A stretch of DNA of 64,000 nucleotides from Cellulomonas phragmiteti (GTDB lineage Bacteria > Actinomycetota > Actinomycetes > Actinomycetales > Cellulomonadaceae): the NCBI RefSeq assembly GCF_016862775.1, contig NZ_BONP01000013.1, forward strand, positions 38,783 to 102,782, read 5' to 3'. The notes below the pieces were generated by a model that saw only the letters and a program-made list of their open reading frames with translations, did not search any database and was not told where the DNA came from. Positions 52,854-62,800 of this stretch are shown in pieces (positions within the stretch are counted from its first letter, which is position 1; each line of letters opens with the position of its first letter). The position numbers and the translations under genes are program-made.

Positions 52854-53053
52854 CGACCGAGGCGCTCGAGCGCCTCGGCGTAGCGCGGCAGCTCGCTGTC
52901 CATGACGGCGTTGATGAGGTCCTCGCGGGACGTGCGCTCGATGTAGTCCCGCACCGCCTGTCGCGCCACGTCCTGCATGGAACGGTGCTCGACCTCCGCG
53001 CGGCGCCTGAGAGCTTCTGTCTCGGCTGTGTCGAGCCGCAGAGTCATCGCCAT
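52850..53053 (-). CDS. Ribbon-helix-helix antitoxin of the Doc toxin
   Basis: Protein of 67 residues: MAMTLRLDTAETEALRRRAEVEHRSMQDVARQAVRDYIERT is an RHH DNA-binding fold, and the rest of the chain probably wraps the toxin. It is a substitute for the Phd antitoxin usually found with Doc. It precedes the toxin in one overlapping operon and likely represses it through direct repeats just upstream of its ATG. Confidence 0.85.
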   Translation of the reverse strand: MAMTLRLDTAETEALRRRAEVEHRSMQDVARQAVRDYIERTSREDLINAVMDSELPRYAEALERLGR

Positions 53054-53060
53054 GGGCTCA

Positions 53061-53080
53061 CGGTATCACCAGCGGTATCA
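53061..53080. promoter_or_regulatory. Direct repeat operator of the toxin-antitoxin operon
   Basis: CGGTATCA is repeated exactly at 53061-53068 and 53073-53080, a 12-base period, starting 7 bases from the antitoxin ATG. RHH repressors bind such short direct repeats; likely autoregulation. Confidence 0.6.
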
Positions 53081-53103
53081 GTCACCCGGAGCGCGCTCCC
53101 CCT

Positions 53104-55131
53104 TCACCCCAGCGCCCGCTCCACCTGCTGCACCAGGTACGACGACCGCAGGAGCAGCTCGGCCGGGTCGAGCGCGGGGTCCGGCTCGACGAACACCGAC
53201 AGGCCGATGCTCCGGGCGGCGGCGTGCGCGGACGCCAGCCGCCGGTGCACGTCACCCGGGACGGTCCCGCCGCACCCGCGCTGCGCGGCCTGCTCGACGA
53301 CCGCGCGCAGCGCCGACACGGGGCCGGGGACGACGCCCGGGTCGTCGTCCGACCCGTCGGGGGAGGTGGGGCGGTCGGCCGTGCCGGCGGCCAGCAGGTC
53401 GGCGACGAGCGCGGAGCCGCCCCCGGCACCGGGGTGCGGATCGGTGTCGAAGTGCAGGGCGTCGACCGCGTCGTTGCCCCGGTCCGGCACGACCACGCTC
53501 AGCGGTTCACCCACGAGTCGGCCGCGGACCCGCTGCACGCGCGCCACCACGCAGGCGCCGGCGGGCAGGTCGTCGCCGATCGCCTCGAGCCGCGCGATCG
53601 CGTGCGCGTGCAGCCGCGACCACGGCACCTCGAGCACGAGCACGTCGTCGGCCTCGTCGAGCAGCGGCCGGCGCAGCACCTGCGCCACCGGGTCCCACTG
53701 CGCGGGCAGCGCACGCGCGGGCCGCACCACGGCCCACAGCGCGTTCTGGTCGACGACGTCGAGCAGCCCGGTGACGCGGCGCACCGCCAGGTCGGCCCAC
53801 ACGTCGCGCACGGGCAGCGACGCCAGCAGGTCGGCGCCGCGCACGTCGCCGACCGACGCCGTCGTCGACTCCACCCCCGACAGCCGCCCGTCGGGGCTGA
53901 CCTGCGCCTGCGTCAGGGCGACCGCCCGGCCGGTCGCGGCCGCCGGGGTGGCCAGGCCCGTCCACGGCGCCGGCTGCCGCCACCGCGCGCGGGGGTCGAA
54001 CCCGGCGAGCGTCTCGGGACGCGCGTCGGTCCAGGTGAGCATCCGTGAGCCGGCCGCGTCCCAGAACAGGCAGGTCAGCCCGTGGTAGCCCGAGCCGGTG
54101 CGCCACGGGCGGCCACCGAGACCGACGAGGTCGAGCCGGCGCACCGGGTCGTAGGCGGTGCGCGCCCGCCCGACCAGCGCGGCGGGCTCGCGCCCGGCCG
54201 TCGCCTCCAGCGCCGCGACCAGGGCGTGCGCGACCGCGACGTCGTCGAGCAGCGCCAGGTCGTCCGCGCGTGCGGACCGCACCAGCAGCAGCTCGACCTC
54301 GTCGCTGATCCGGCGCAGCAGCAGCGCGAGCCGGTGGTACTCGACGCCCTGCGCCCACACGGCCGCCGTCACCAGCCGCTCGTGGATCGCGGGGGACAGG
54401 TGCGACACCCCGACGCGGACCGTGTCCCGCAGGACCGCCGCGGCCGTGGCGCGCAGGCGCTCGCGGGACGCGGTGCGTGACACCGCCGCCTCGCTCGGCC
54501 CCGTGCCGCGCGTCCCGCGGGGTGCCGGCGGGGTCAAGACCAGGCCGTGCGCGCGCTGCCAGGCCAGGACGACGGCCACGCGGAACCGCTCGACGCCCGG
54601 GACGGCCTGGTCGAGGACCAGCGCGTCGAGCCCGCCGCCCAGGTACCGGGCGGTCAGGCCCCGGCGGGGGAACGTGACGGTGAGGTAGCCGTCGCGGGTC
54701 AGGACGGGCGGCTCGTCGGCGTCGTCGAGCAGGATGCTCGCCCAGCGGAACCCGGGCAGCCCGGCGTAGGCGGTGAGGGTCGCGGCGTCGAGCGCCATGA
54801 GCTCGTCGTGCAGGGCGTCGGCGGGTGACGACGCCGCGACCTGGGGTGTCCCGGCGCCGGCCGCGAGCCACAGCCCGGCGGTCAGCACGTGCTGGCACGT
54901 CACCGGGCTGGGGCACGTGCAGGTCGCGTCGGAGGGGCCCGCGAGACCCAGCCGCACGACGACGTCCCCGACGCCCACCTCGACGGCCGTGCCGTCCTCC
55001 GCGACGACCCGCACGTCCGTCGCGGTCAGGTCCTTGCGCGCACGCCGCAGCAGGCCGCGGTTCGCCAGGGCCACCCACGTGTCCTCGTCGTACCGCGCCA
55101 GGAGGGCGGCGACGTCGTCGCGCACGCTCAC
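53104..55131 (-). CDS. SWIM zinc-finger protein (YehQ-like)
   Basis: Protein of 675 residues. The SWIM motif is CTCPSPVTCQH (Cys71, Cys73, Cys79, His81), preceded by a beta-rich strand region. The remainder is mostly helical without recognised catalytic motifs. SWIM domains bind nucleic acid or protein. It is the last gene of a five-gene chain; its GTG overlaps the VWA stop (GTGA). The same order of SWIM with VWA, AAA, DUF5682 and DUF4132 occurs in the E. coli yeh cluster. Function unknown. Confidence 0.88.
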   Translation of the reverse strand: MSVRDDVAALLARYDEDTWVALANRGLLRRARKDLTATDVRVVAEDGTAVEVGVGDVVVRLGLAGPSDATCTCPSPVTCQHVLTAGLWLAAGAGTPQVAASSPADALHDELMALDAATLTAYAGLPGFRWASILLDDADEPPVLTRDGYLTVTFPRRGLTARYLGGGLDALVLDQAVPGVERFRVAVVLAWQRAHGLVLTPPAPRGTRGTGPSEAAVSRTASRERLRATAAAVLRDTVRVGVSHLSPAIHERLVTAAVWAQGVEYHRLALLLRRISDEVELLLVRSARADDLALLDDVAVAHALVAALEATAGREPAALVGRARTAYDPVRRLDLVGLGGRPWRTGSGYHGLTCLFWDAAGSRMLTWTDARPETLAGFDPRARWRQPAPWTGLATPAAATGRAVALTQAQVSPDGRLSGVESTTASVGDVRGADLLASLPVRDVWADLAVRRVTGLLDVVDQNALWAVVRPARALPAQWDPVAQVLRRPLLDEADDVLVLEVPWSRLHAHAIARLEAIGDDLPAGACVVARVQRVRGRLVGEPLSVVVPDRGNDAVDALHFDTDPHPGAGGGSALVADLLAAGTADRPTSPDGSDDDPGVVPGPVSALRAVVEQAAQRGCGGTVPGDVHRRLASAHAAARSIGLSVFVEPDPALDPAELLLRSSYLVQQVERALG

Positions 55132-56267
55132 CGCGCGGTCACCTCGGCGAGCCACTCCGCGAGCCTGCCCGGCGTGAGGGCCGCGACCGGCATGCCGACG
55201 TCGGCGAGCTGCTCGGCCGTCCGGCGGTCGTAGGCCGGGTGCGCGGTGCCGTCCAGGGCGGCCAGGCCGATCGTCGTGACGCGCGACTCGACGAGCCGGC
55301 GCACGGCCGCGACCAGCCGCGACGGCGGCCCGCCCTCGCAGAAGTCGCTGACCAGCACCACGACGGCCCGCGCCGGGTTCTCGATGACCTGCCCGGCGTA
55401 CGTGACGGCCTGCGCGATGTCGGTGCCACCGCCGAGCTGTACGGTCATGAGCAGCTCGACGGGGTCGGCCGCGAGGTCGGTGAGGTCGACGACGCTCGTG
55501 TCGAACACCACCAGCCGCAGCCGGTAGGCCGGCAGCCCGGCCAGGATCCCGGCCATCACCGCGCTGTGGATGACGGACCCGACCATGGACCCGCTCTGGT
55601 CGACCAGCAGGACGACCTCCCACGGGATACGGCGGGTGTTCCGCGCGAAGAACAGGGGCCGCTCGACCACGAGCCGCCCGCTCTCGGCGTCCCAGTGCCG
55701 CAGGTTGGCCCGGACGGTCCCGCGCGGGTCGAAGTCGGCGGCTGCGGCGTGCGGTGAGTGCCGGTGCTGGTCGAGCCGGCCGGTCAGCGCCTGGCGCACC
55801 TCCTCGGCCAGGCGGCGGCGCAGGTCCTCGACCACCGCGCGGACGATCCGGCGCACCTGGCCCAGCACCGCGGGGTCCAGCTGCCCCTTGAGGGACAGCA
55901 GGGTCCTGAGCAGCTCCTCGCTCGGCTCGATGCGGGCGAGCACCTCGGGGTCGGTGACCAGCTCGGTGAGGCCGTACCGGTCCAGCGCGTGCCGCTCGAT
56001 GGTCTCGACGCTCTCCCGCGGGAACAGCTCGCGCACCTCGCCGAGCCAGTCGACGATCGACGGCGCCGACGCGTCGAGGGAGCCGGGCCCGCGGTCGTCC
56101 GGCGCGTCCGTCCCGTCGTCGCCGCGTCCGCCGCGGCCCGCGTACTCCCGCCCGTACAGGTAGTCCAGCGCCGCCTCGTACCGGGAGCCGTTCGGGTCCT
56201 GCGCGGGGGGCAGCCGGTCCTCGGCGTACCGGCCCAGCACCAGGCGCCACCGGTCGGTCGGCCTCAC
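55128..56267 (-). CDS. von Willebrand factor A domain protein (YehP-like)
   Basis: Protein of 379 residues. The C-terminal half is a VWA domain with MIDAS DQSGSM (223-228), the conserved threonine in LGGGTDIAQA and the aspartate in VLVSDFCEGG. The N-terminal half is helical and charged. Such VWA proteins act with MoxR ATPases as metal-dependent co-chaperones. GTG overlaps the DUF5682 stop, and its stop overlaps the SWIM start. Confidence 0.9.
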   Translation of the reverse strand: MRPTDRWRLVLGRYAEDRLPPAQDPNGSRYEAALDYLYGREYAGRGGRGDDGTDAPDDRGPGSLDASAPSIVDWLGEVRELFPRESVETIERHALDRYGLTELVTDPEVLARIEPSEELLRTLLSLKGQLDPAVLGQVRRIVRAVVEDLRRRLAEEVRQALTGRLDQHRHSPHAAAADFDPRGTVRANLRHWDAESGRLVVERPLFFARNTRRIPWEVVLLVDQSGSMVGSVIHSAVMAGILAGLPAYRLRLVVFDTSVVDLTDLAADPVELLMTVQLGGGTDIAQAVTYAGQVIENPARAVVVLVSDFCEGGPPSRLVAAVRRLVESRVTTIGLAALDGTAHPAYDRRTAEQLADVGMPVAALTPGRLAEWLAEVTAR

Positions 56268-58711
56268 GGCGTCGTCTCCCGGCCCACCCAGGCGCCCAGG
56301 CCGTCGCGCGCGAGCGCGTCGCCAACCTGCTGCGCGAGCCCGGCGAGGGCCTGCACGGTGGCGGCGTCGACGTCGCGGCGCACCGCCGGGTCGGGTCGCT
56401 CGCCGCCGTGCAGCTCCGCGACGGCCTGCGCGACGCGGTCCGTCTCCCGCGGGGTCAGGCCGGCGAACGCCAGGCGCAGGTCCGGCAGCGTGGACAGGAA
56501 CGTCGGCTGGTCCCAGTCGACCAGCCGCGAGTCCAGGGCCGCGACGACGCCCGAGCCCTGCCACACCGTCTCGCGCGCGGTCGCGAACAGCCCGCGCACG
56601 TACCCGACGGACTCGTGCGCGTCGAGCGTCCCGGCCAGGTGCCCGGCGACGTCCCGTGCGAGGTCGTCGCCCTGGAGCCGGCCCGCGGTCGACGCCAGCC
56701 CTGCCGCGGCGCCGCGCACCAGCGCGCGCTCGTGCGCGTGGCGCAGCCGGTCGACGAGCCCCCAGAACGGCTCCGCCTCCAGACCGGCGCCCCCCGGGGA
56801 CGCGAGCAGCTCGCGCAGCCGGGCGAGCGCCGTGGCGACCTGGTCGGGCGGCTCCTCGTCGCCGCGCAGCTGCGCGCCCAGGTACAGGCAGCGCGCGTAC
56901 GCGTGCGTGACGAGCCCGGGCAGCCCGGCGAGCCGCCCGGACTCCACCGCCTCGCGGCCGTCGGCCAGCAGGGCCAGCGCGCCGGCCGCGTGCACCGCGT
57001 CCCCGAACGACGGCTCCGCGCCGACCGCGTCGCGGACCAGGCCGACCACGGGCGCGGTCCGCTCGTGCAGGCCGACGACGGCGCCCTGGGCCAGCAGCGC
57101 GACGGCCCGGCCGCTCGGGGGCGTCGCGCCGTCGGGCGCCGCCTCGGCGACGAGCGCGGCGAACCGCGCCTCGACCGCCTCGTCGAGCGTCGACCCCAGC
57201 ATCGACACCTCCGCGAGCACCCCCTCGGTGGCCGGGCTCCACAGGTACGTCCACCGCTCCTGCAGACGCGTCAGCCCGGTCCCGCGGACGAAGTCGGGCC
57301 CGGCGGTGCGCTGCGCGAACGGCACGCCGAGCAGGGCCAGCCCGTGCAGTGCGCGGCTGGTGCGCCGGTGCGCGGCGTTGCGGTACAGGTCGAGCGCCAG
57401 GGTGCGCGGCTCGGTCGCGTCGGTGTCGAGCTTCAGCTCGGCCAACCGGGCCAGGGTGTCCCGCACGAGCGGCGGCGTGCCGGCCCCCGGCGGGACCCTG
57501 CCCACCCGGTCGCCCGTGAGCACGCGCCGGGTCGCGGCCGCCACGACGACGCCCTCGACGTCCGCGTCGCCCTGCACCAGGCAGCTCGTGACGGCGTCCA
57601 CCAGGTCGCTGCGCAGCGGCGCCGGGTGGCCGCGCAGGTCGGCCAGCAGCAGCGCCTGCCGGTGCGCCGCGGCCAGGGTCGGGGTCGCGACGGGGACGTG
57701 GTGGTGCGTGCGGAGCTCGTCGGCGAGGTCGAGCAGCGTGGTGAGCGTCGCGTCGGCGCGCGCCGCGCCCGCCGGGCTGCCGCGCAGGTGCTCGTCCCAG
57801 ACGCGCTGGTGCCAGCCCGGCGACGTCATGCCGCTGGCGTACCCGGCGAGCCGGTCGAGGCGGTCGAACCCGTAGCGGACCAGCGCCAGACCCTCCTCGA
57901 CCGACCCCACGTCGAGGGCCGGCCGGGCGGGCGGGGCCGTGAGCAGGTCCGGCAGCACGACCGCGTGGAAGCCGCCGACGACCACCAGGACGGGGCCGGC
58001 ACCGGGCTCCCGCGCGGCGACGGCCTCACGCACGTGCCAGACCATCTCGGCCTCGCGCGCGCGGGTGCCCTCGCGGTCCAGCTCGGCGTCCGTGCTGTCG
58101 TGCCGCGCGAGCAGGCAGTACGCGGTCATCCGCGCCAGGTGCTCGTCGAGCCCGTCGTCGTCGCCGGACTCGAACAGCAGCTCCCACAGGTCCTCGTGGT
58201 CGCGGCAGCCCAGCCGCTGCGCGAGCGCCGTCAGCGACCTGCTGTGCGCGTACTCCTCGCGCTGCAGCGACCCGGCACCGGGCAGCACCTCACCGGCCGC
58301 CGCGGCCGCCTGCTCCCCGACCTCCAGGTCGCAGAACGTGACGGGCACCCCGGCGGCGTGGCCCAGCCGCGCGGCGACCAGCTCGGGGGAGTAGTCGCAG
58401 AACGGGTAGTACCCGCCGTTCCCCTCGCCGGGGGCGGTCGCCCGGCCGGCCGGCCGCGACCACGCGTACACCACGAGCGGGTACCGCGCCTCGCGGTGGC
58501 ACAGCAGGTCGACCAGGCCGGTGAGGCTGCGCGGCCCTTCGATGAGCACGTGCGACGGCGCGTACCGCTCGAACGCCGCCGTGACCGCTCGCGCGCACGC
58601 CGGGCTGTGGTGCCGCACGGGGACGACCACGACGTCGTCGCCGACGAGCCGAGCGGCCAGCGCCCGCACGTCCTCGCCGGTCGGCAGCACGTCCGGCCCC
58701 CGGCCGGTCAA
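56264..58711 (-). CDS. DUF5682 protein (YehM-like)
   Basis: Large protein of 815 residues: VVVVPVRHHSPACARAVTAAFERYAPSHVLIEGP is the family start, followed by WSRPAG, VTFCDLEVG and a VLVVVGGFHAVVLPDLL segment. The HHSP and GGFHA His motifs resemble TraB/ChaN-like folds, which is only a suggestion. The TTG start overlaps the MoxR stop (TTGA). Role in the complex unknown. Confidence 0.85.
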   Translation of the reverse strand: MTGRGPDVLPTGEDVRALAARLVGDDVVVVPVRHHSPACARAVTAAFERYAPSHVLIEGPRSLTGLVDLLCHREARYPLVVYAWSRPAGRATAPGEGNGGYYPFCDYSPELVAARLGHAAGVPVTFCDLEVGEQAAAAAGEVLPGAGSLQREEYAHSRSLTALAQRLGCRDHEDLWELLFESGDDDGLDEHLARMTAYCLLARHDSTDAELDREGTRAREAEMVWHVREAVAAREPGAGPVLVVVGGFHAVVLPDLLTAPPARPALDVGSVEEGLALVRYGFDRLDRLAGYASGMTSPGWHQRVWDEHLRGSPAGAARADATLTTLLDLADELRTHHHVPVATPTLAAAHRQALLLADLRGHPAPLRSDLVDAVTSCLVQGDADVEGVVVAAATRRVLTGDRVGRVPPGAGTPPLVRDTLARLAELKLDTDATEPRTLALDLYRNAAHRRTSRALHGLALLGVPFAQRTAGPDFVRGTGLTRLQERWTYLWSPATEGVLAEVSMLGSTLDEAVEARFAALVAEAAPDGATPPSGRAVALLAQGAVVGLHERTAPVVGLVRDAVGAEPSFGDAVHAAGALALLADGREAVESGRLAGLPGLVTHAYARCLYLGAQLRGDEEPPDQVATALARLRELLASPGGAGLEAEPFWGLVDRLRHAHERALVRGAAAGLASTAGRLQGDDLARDVAGHLAGTLDAHESVGYVRGLFATARETVWQGSGVVAALDSRLVDWDQPTFLSTLPDLRLAFAGLTPRETDRVAQAVAELHGGERPDPAVRRDVDAATVQALAGLAQQVGDALARDGLGAWVGRETTP

Positions 58712-59823
58712 CGGTCGAGCTCTCCGCGGGTCTCCAGCACGGACCGCCAGCGTCCGTCCTTGCGCGCGCGGGGGCGCACGACGACGTCGAAGTAGTGCTG
58801 CAGCTTCGCGCCGTCCTCGGGGTTGTCCTTGAGCACCGTGCCGATGAGCTGCCGCGCGACGTGCCGGCCCCCGACCTCGCCGTCACCGAACCAGTGGGCG
58901 TCCAGCGCCGCGGCGTACCCGACGGCCACCGCCTCGGCGGAGCTCATCACGGCGGTCGGCCGCTCGACCGCGACCCCGTCGGCCGTGACCCCGGCCCGCA
59001 GGTCGTGGAACGCCGTGACCAGCAGGTCCACGACGTCGGGGGTGAGGCGCGTGTCGACGTCGGCGTGCGCGAGCAGCTCGGCGGTCTGCTCGAGGATCAG
59101 CCGGCGCTCCAGGTCGCGGTCACGGATGGGCCGCACGGTCTCGAAGTTGAAGCGGCGCTTGAGGGCGCTCGACATCTCGTGCACGCCGCGGTCGCGCAGG
59201 TTCGCGGTCGCCAGGACGTTGAACCCGCGGGCGGCGAACACGACCGCCTCGGGCCCGGCGAGCTCGGGGACGTGCAGCACCTTGTCCGACATCACCCCGA
59301 TGAGGACGTCCTGGATCTCCGGCTGGACGCGCGTCACCTCCTCGAACCGGCAGACGGCGCCCTCGGTCATGGCCCGGTGCAGCGGGCCGCGCACCAGGGC
59401 GCGCGGCGTGGGCCCCTCGGCGAGCAGCAGCGCGTAGTTCCACGAGTACGTGATCTGGTCGGTGGTGGTGCCGGAGCTGCCCTGCACGGTGCACGTCGAG
59501 TCGCCGGAGACGGCGGCGGCGAGCAGCTCGGACAGCATCGACTTGGCGGTCCCGGGCTCGCCCACCAGCAGCAGCCCGCGGCTGCTCATGAGCGTGACGA
59601 CGCAGCGGTCGACGAGCGCGTCGTCCCCGTAGAACTTGCGGGTCACGCCGAGCGCCGGGTCGCCCAGGACGAACGCGCGGACGGCCCGCGGGGTCAGGCG
59701 CCACCCCGCGGGGCGGCTGCCGGTGTCGGCCGCGGCGAGGGCGGCGAGCTCGGCGGCGAACCGGACCTCGGCGGGTGCGCGCAGCACCGGGCCGGTCGGG
59801 AGGTCGGTCGTGGCGTCGGTCAT
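58708..59823 (-). CDS. MoxR-family AAA ATPase (YehL-like)
   Basis: ATPase of 371 residues: Walker A GEPGTAKS (88-95), Walker B VCRFEEVTRV, sensor-like NVLATANLRDRG and the arginine finger region SSALKRRFNFE. MoxR ATPases remodel target proteins together with VWA partners, here the YehP-like protein. ATG overlaps nothing but lies 2 bases from the DUF4132 stop. Confidence 0.92.
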   Translation of the reverse strand: MTDATTDLPTGPVLRAPAEVRFAAELAALAAADTGSRPAGWRLTPRAVRAFVLGDPALGVTRKFYGDDALVDRCVVTLMSSRGLLLVGEPGTAKSMLSELLAAAVSGDSTCTVQGSSGTTTDQITYSWNYALLLAEGPTPRALVRGPLHRAMTEGAVCRFEEVTRVQPEIQDVLIGVMSDKVLHVPELAGPEAVVFAARGFNVLATANLRDRGVHEMSSALKRRFNFETVRPIRDRDLERRLILEQTAELLAHADVDTRLTPDVVDLLVTAFHDLRAGVTADGVAVERPTAVMSSAEAVAVGYAAALDAHWFGDGEVGGRHVARQLIGTVLKDNPEDGAKLQHYFDVVVRPRARKDGRWRSVLETRGELDR

Positions 59824-59825
59824 GG

Positions 59826-62800
59826 TCAGTACTCCGTCGTCTTCTGCCAGTCCGGGTCGAACCCGGTGCCCTGGGCGGCCATCTGACGCACGTCGTGCCA
59901 GCACTCGGACACCAGGACTGCCGGCACGTCCCCGAGCGTGAGCGGCTCGGCACGCCCGTCCGGCCCCGGGCGGTGGAACGACAGGCCGCGCAGCGCGACC
60001 GTGCGGTCCTCCTCCGGCAGGAAGTTCCCCGTGAACGCGACCTCCGCGACGACGCCGAGCGTGGGGAACCGCTTGACGTAGGAATAGAACCAGCCCGCGT
60101 CCTCCGTCGGTCCGCGCGTGTAGCCGAGCCGCGTCGCGCGGCCCCGCAGCGCGAACGCCCCGACCAGGTGGCCCTCGACGTCCGTGATCTCGCCGCGCGT
60201 GCGCTCGGTCGCGGTGAGGGTCCGCAGACCGCGACCGAGCTGCTCGAACAGCGGCGCGACCTCGTAGTCGGCCAGGTGCGCGGTCCACGCGCCGACCTGC
60301 TCGGGGGTCAGGACGCTGTCGTGCGCCAGGCGCACGCGGGACGCGGCCGGCAGGGTCACCGGCTCGTCGTCGACGTCGGTGAGCGTGCCGTCGTCGAGCG
60401 GACGGAAGACGACCGGGTCGGCGCCCTCGGTCTGCGCGACCCACACCAGGCGCCGCACGGCAGGCCCGACCACGGGGTGCGCGCACAGGTAGCGCTGCCA
60501 GTCCTCGGCGGACCACGACCGCTCCGTGCACAGCGCCTCGTAGAGCCGCTGCTGCTGCAGCGTCGCGATCGACCTCACGTCCTTGCGCGCCGCCGTCAGC
60601 GCCTTGCGGGAGTCCTTGGCCTGCTCCGCGTCGTCGGACGCGCGCGGCTGCGGCAGCGCCTTGACCACCTTGCCGTCGGGGTCGCGCAGCTCGACCGTGA
60701 GGTCGGGCAGCAGCCGGGCGACGAACGTGCGCGGGCCGTACGGCAGCTCGAGCACGCCGTCGTCGTCGAACCCGCCGGTCGGGATGGTCCGGTCGGCGAG
60801 CTCGTCGACCGTCCAGCCGCGGCGCTCGGCCAGGGCGGTGGCCTGCGCGATCGCCTCGTCCTGGAAGCTCTTGGTGCGGAACCGCGAGCCGATCGCGAGC
60901 ACCAGCTGCGTGGCCGCCGGGTCGTCGACCCACGCGAGCATCGCGATGAGTGCCTTGCCCTGCGCCGCGCGCTGGCCGTACCACTCGCGCAGGTACCGCT
61001 CGGTCGGCCCGACGACGTCCCGCCCGCCGCACGCGGCGACGACGGCGAGCACGCCCTTGCTCGCGATCGCGGACCCCGCCGGCTGGCGCAGGTACCCCGG
61101 CAGCAGCGCGGCGGCGAGCTGCTCGACCGTCAGCCCGGGGTACGGGCCGGTCGGGTCCGTCAGCCACCGGTGGCCGGTCGCGGCGTCCTGGCGGGCGCGG
61201 TCCTCGGCGTCGGCGGGCGGGTGCGGCAGGGTGTCGGCGTGCAGCCACCCCGTGAGCAGGTGGTGGGCGAGGCGCTCGCGGTCCGCCCGGTCGAACAGCG
61301 CCGCGTACTGCCGCAGCACGGCGTCCGGCACCGGGGACTTGGCCCGGACGGCGGTCGCGCACAGCCACTGCACGACCTCGCGCGGCACCACCTGGCCGGA
61401 CGACGCCCACCGGACCTCCGGCAGCGTGTCCCACGCGCACCAGTCGAGCGCCGCGGGCAGGCCCTTGGCGACGGCCTTGGCCGCCGTCACGCTCGTGGCC
61501 TGGGGGTCGAGGTACGTCTCGGCGCGCTCGCCGACGGCGACCAGCGCGTCGAGCAGCGCCCCGCGCACCACGTCCTGCCGCTCCTTGGCCCAGGCGGCCT
61601 GCAGGGCGGGCAGCGCCGCCGGGTCGGCCAGGCGCGCGAGCCACTGCGCCGCGGCGAGCCGGATCTCGCTGCGGCCGTCGACCAGCGCGGCGGCCGCCCG
61701 CAGCGCGATCCCCGGCGTGCCGGCCAGCGCGTCCTGCGCCGGTGCGCGCAGGGTCTTGCGGGTGCCCAGCGCGAGGGCCAGGAGCAGCTCGACGAGCCGC
61801 GCGGGCTGCCGCGGCAGGGTCCGCACCGCGGTGAAGCGCGCGAGGTCGTCCACGTCCCACCCGGTGCCGGTCCCCTCGCCCATGATCCAGTCGAGGTTGT
61901 CCGCGACGAACGGCCACACGGCGGCGTCGTCCCACGTGCGGCCCAGGCGCGCGCCGTAGCTGCGGGAGTAGGAGCGCCAGATCACCGCGCGCCCGTCGAG
62001 CCCTGCCTGGTCGTACATGGCCTGCAGGGTCCGCAGGTCGGGCGCACCCGTGCGGGCGTGCACGGCGTCGATCACCTGGGGGCTGCCGCCGTTGCCGTAG
62101 CGCTCGGCGAGCAGACCCAGCGCGGCGACCAGCTTCACGGCGCTCACGGCGTCGAGCAGACCGTCGGCCGCGAGCTTCTCCAGCGCCCGCGTCGCGGTCC
62201 AGAAGGGGACCGGCACGCTCGCCGTGGTGGGGGGCGGCGCGTCCCGGACGAGCAGCGCGACGACGTCGCGGTAGGTGCGCTCGGTCGGCACCGGATCGGT
62301 GTGCACGGTCCCGTGCCCCGGCACGTGGCGGGCGACGCGGCGCTGGTTCTCGGTGGTGGTGACCTCGACGAGGTCGTCGACGAGCGCCCGGGCGCACGCC
62401 TCGGCGGCCGCGCGGGGCACGGCCCAGCGGACCGGCGGCAGCGGGTCGAGCACGAGGTCGTCGTCGGACGCCGTGGCCGCGGCCGCAGCCGTGTCCCACT
62501 GGGCGACCAGGTCCTGCACGCTCGCGGCGCGGTCGGCCAGCGCCGTGCTGCGCGCCCACCCGACGTGCTCCGGGTGCTGGACGAGCAGCTCGAGGGCGTG
62601 CCGGCGGGCGGTCGAGGTGCCCTCGACCGCGACGGTGCGCAGCGCCGCCGCGGACCCCGGCGCCCGCGCCAGCACCTCCGCGGCGCGGTCCCGCACCTGG
62701 CCGCTGGACCCCGTCGCCGCCTGGGCCAGCTCGTCGACGACCGCGTCGAGCCCGTCGTCGGGGAACGCCGCGCCGACGATCTCCAGGACGGCGACGCGGG

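Noticed and set aside
53104..56325. A 1,073-residue fusion extending the SWIM protein upstream
   Set aside because: The extension is the shadow of the VWA gene. A GTG at 55131 overlaps the VWA stop and fits the family start.
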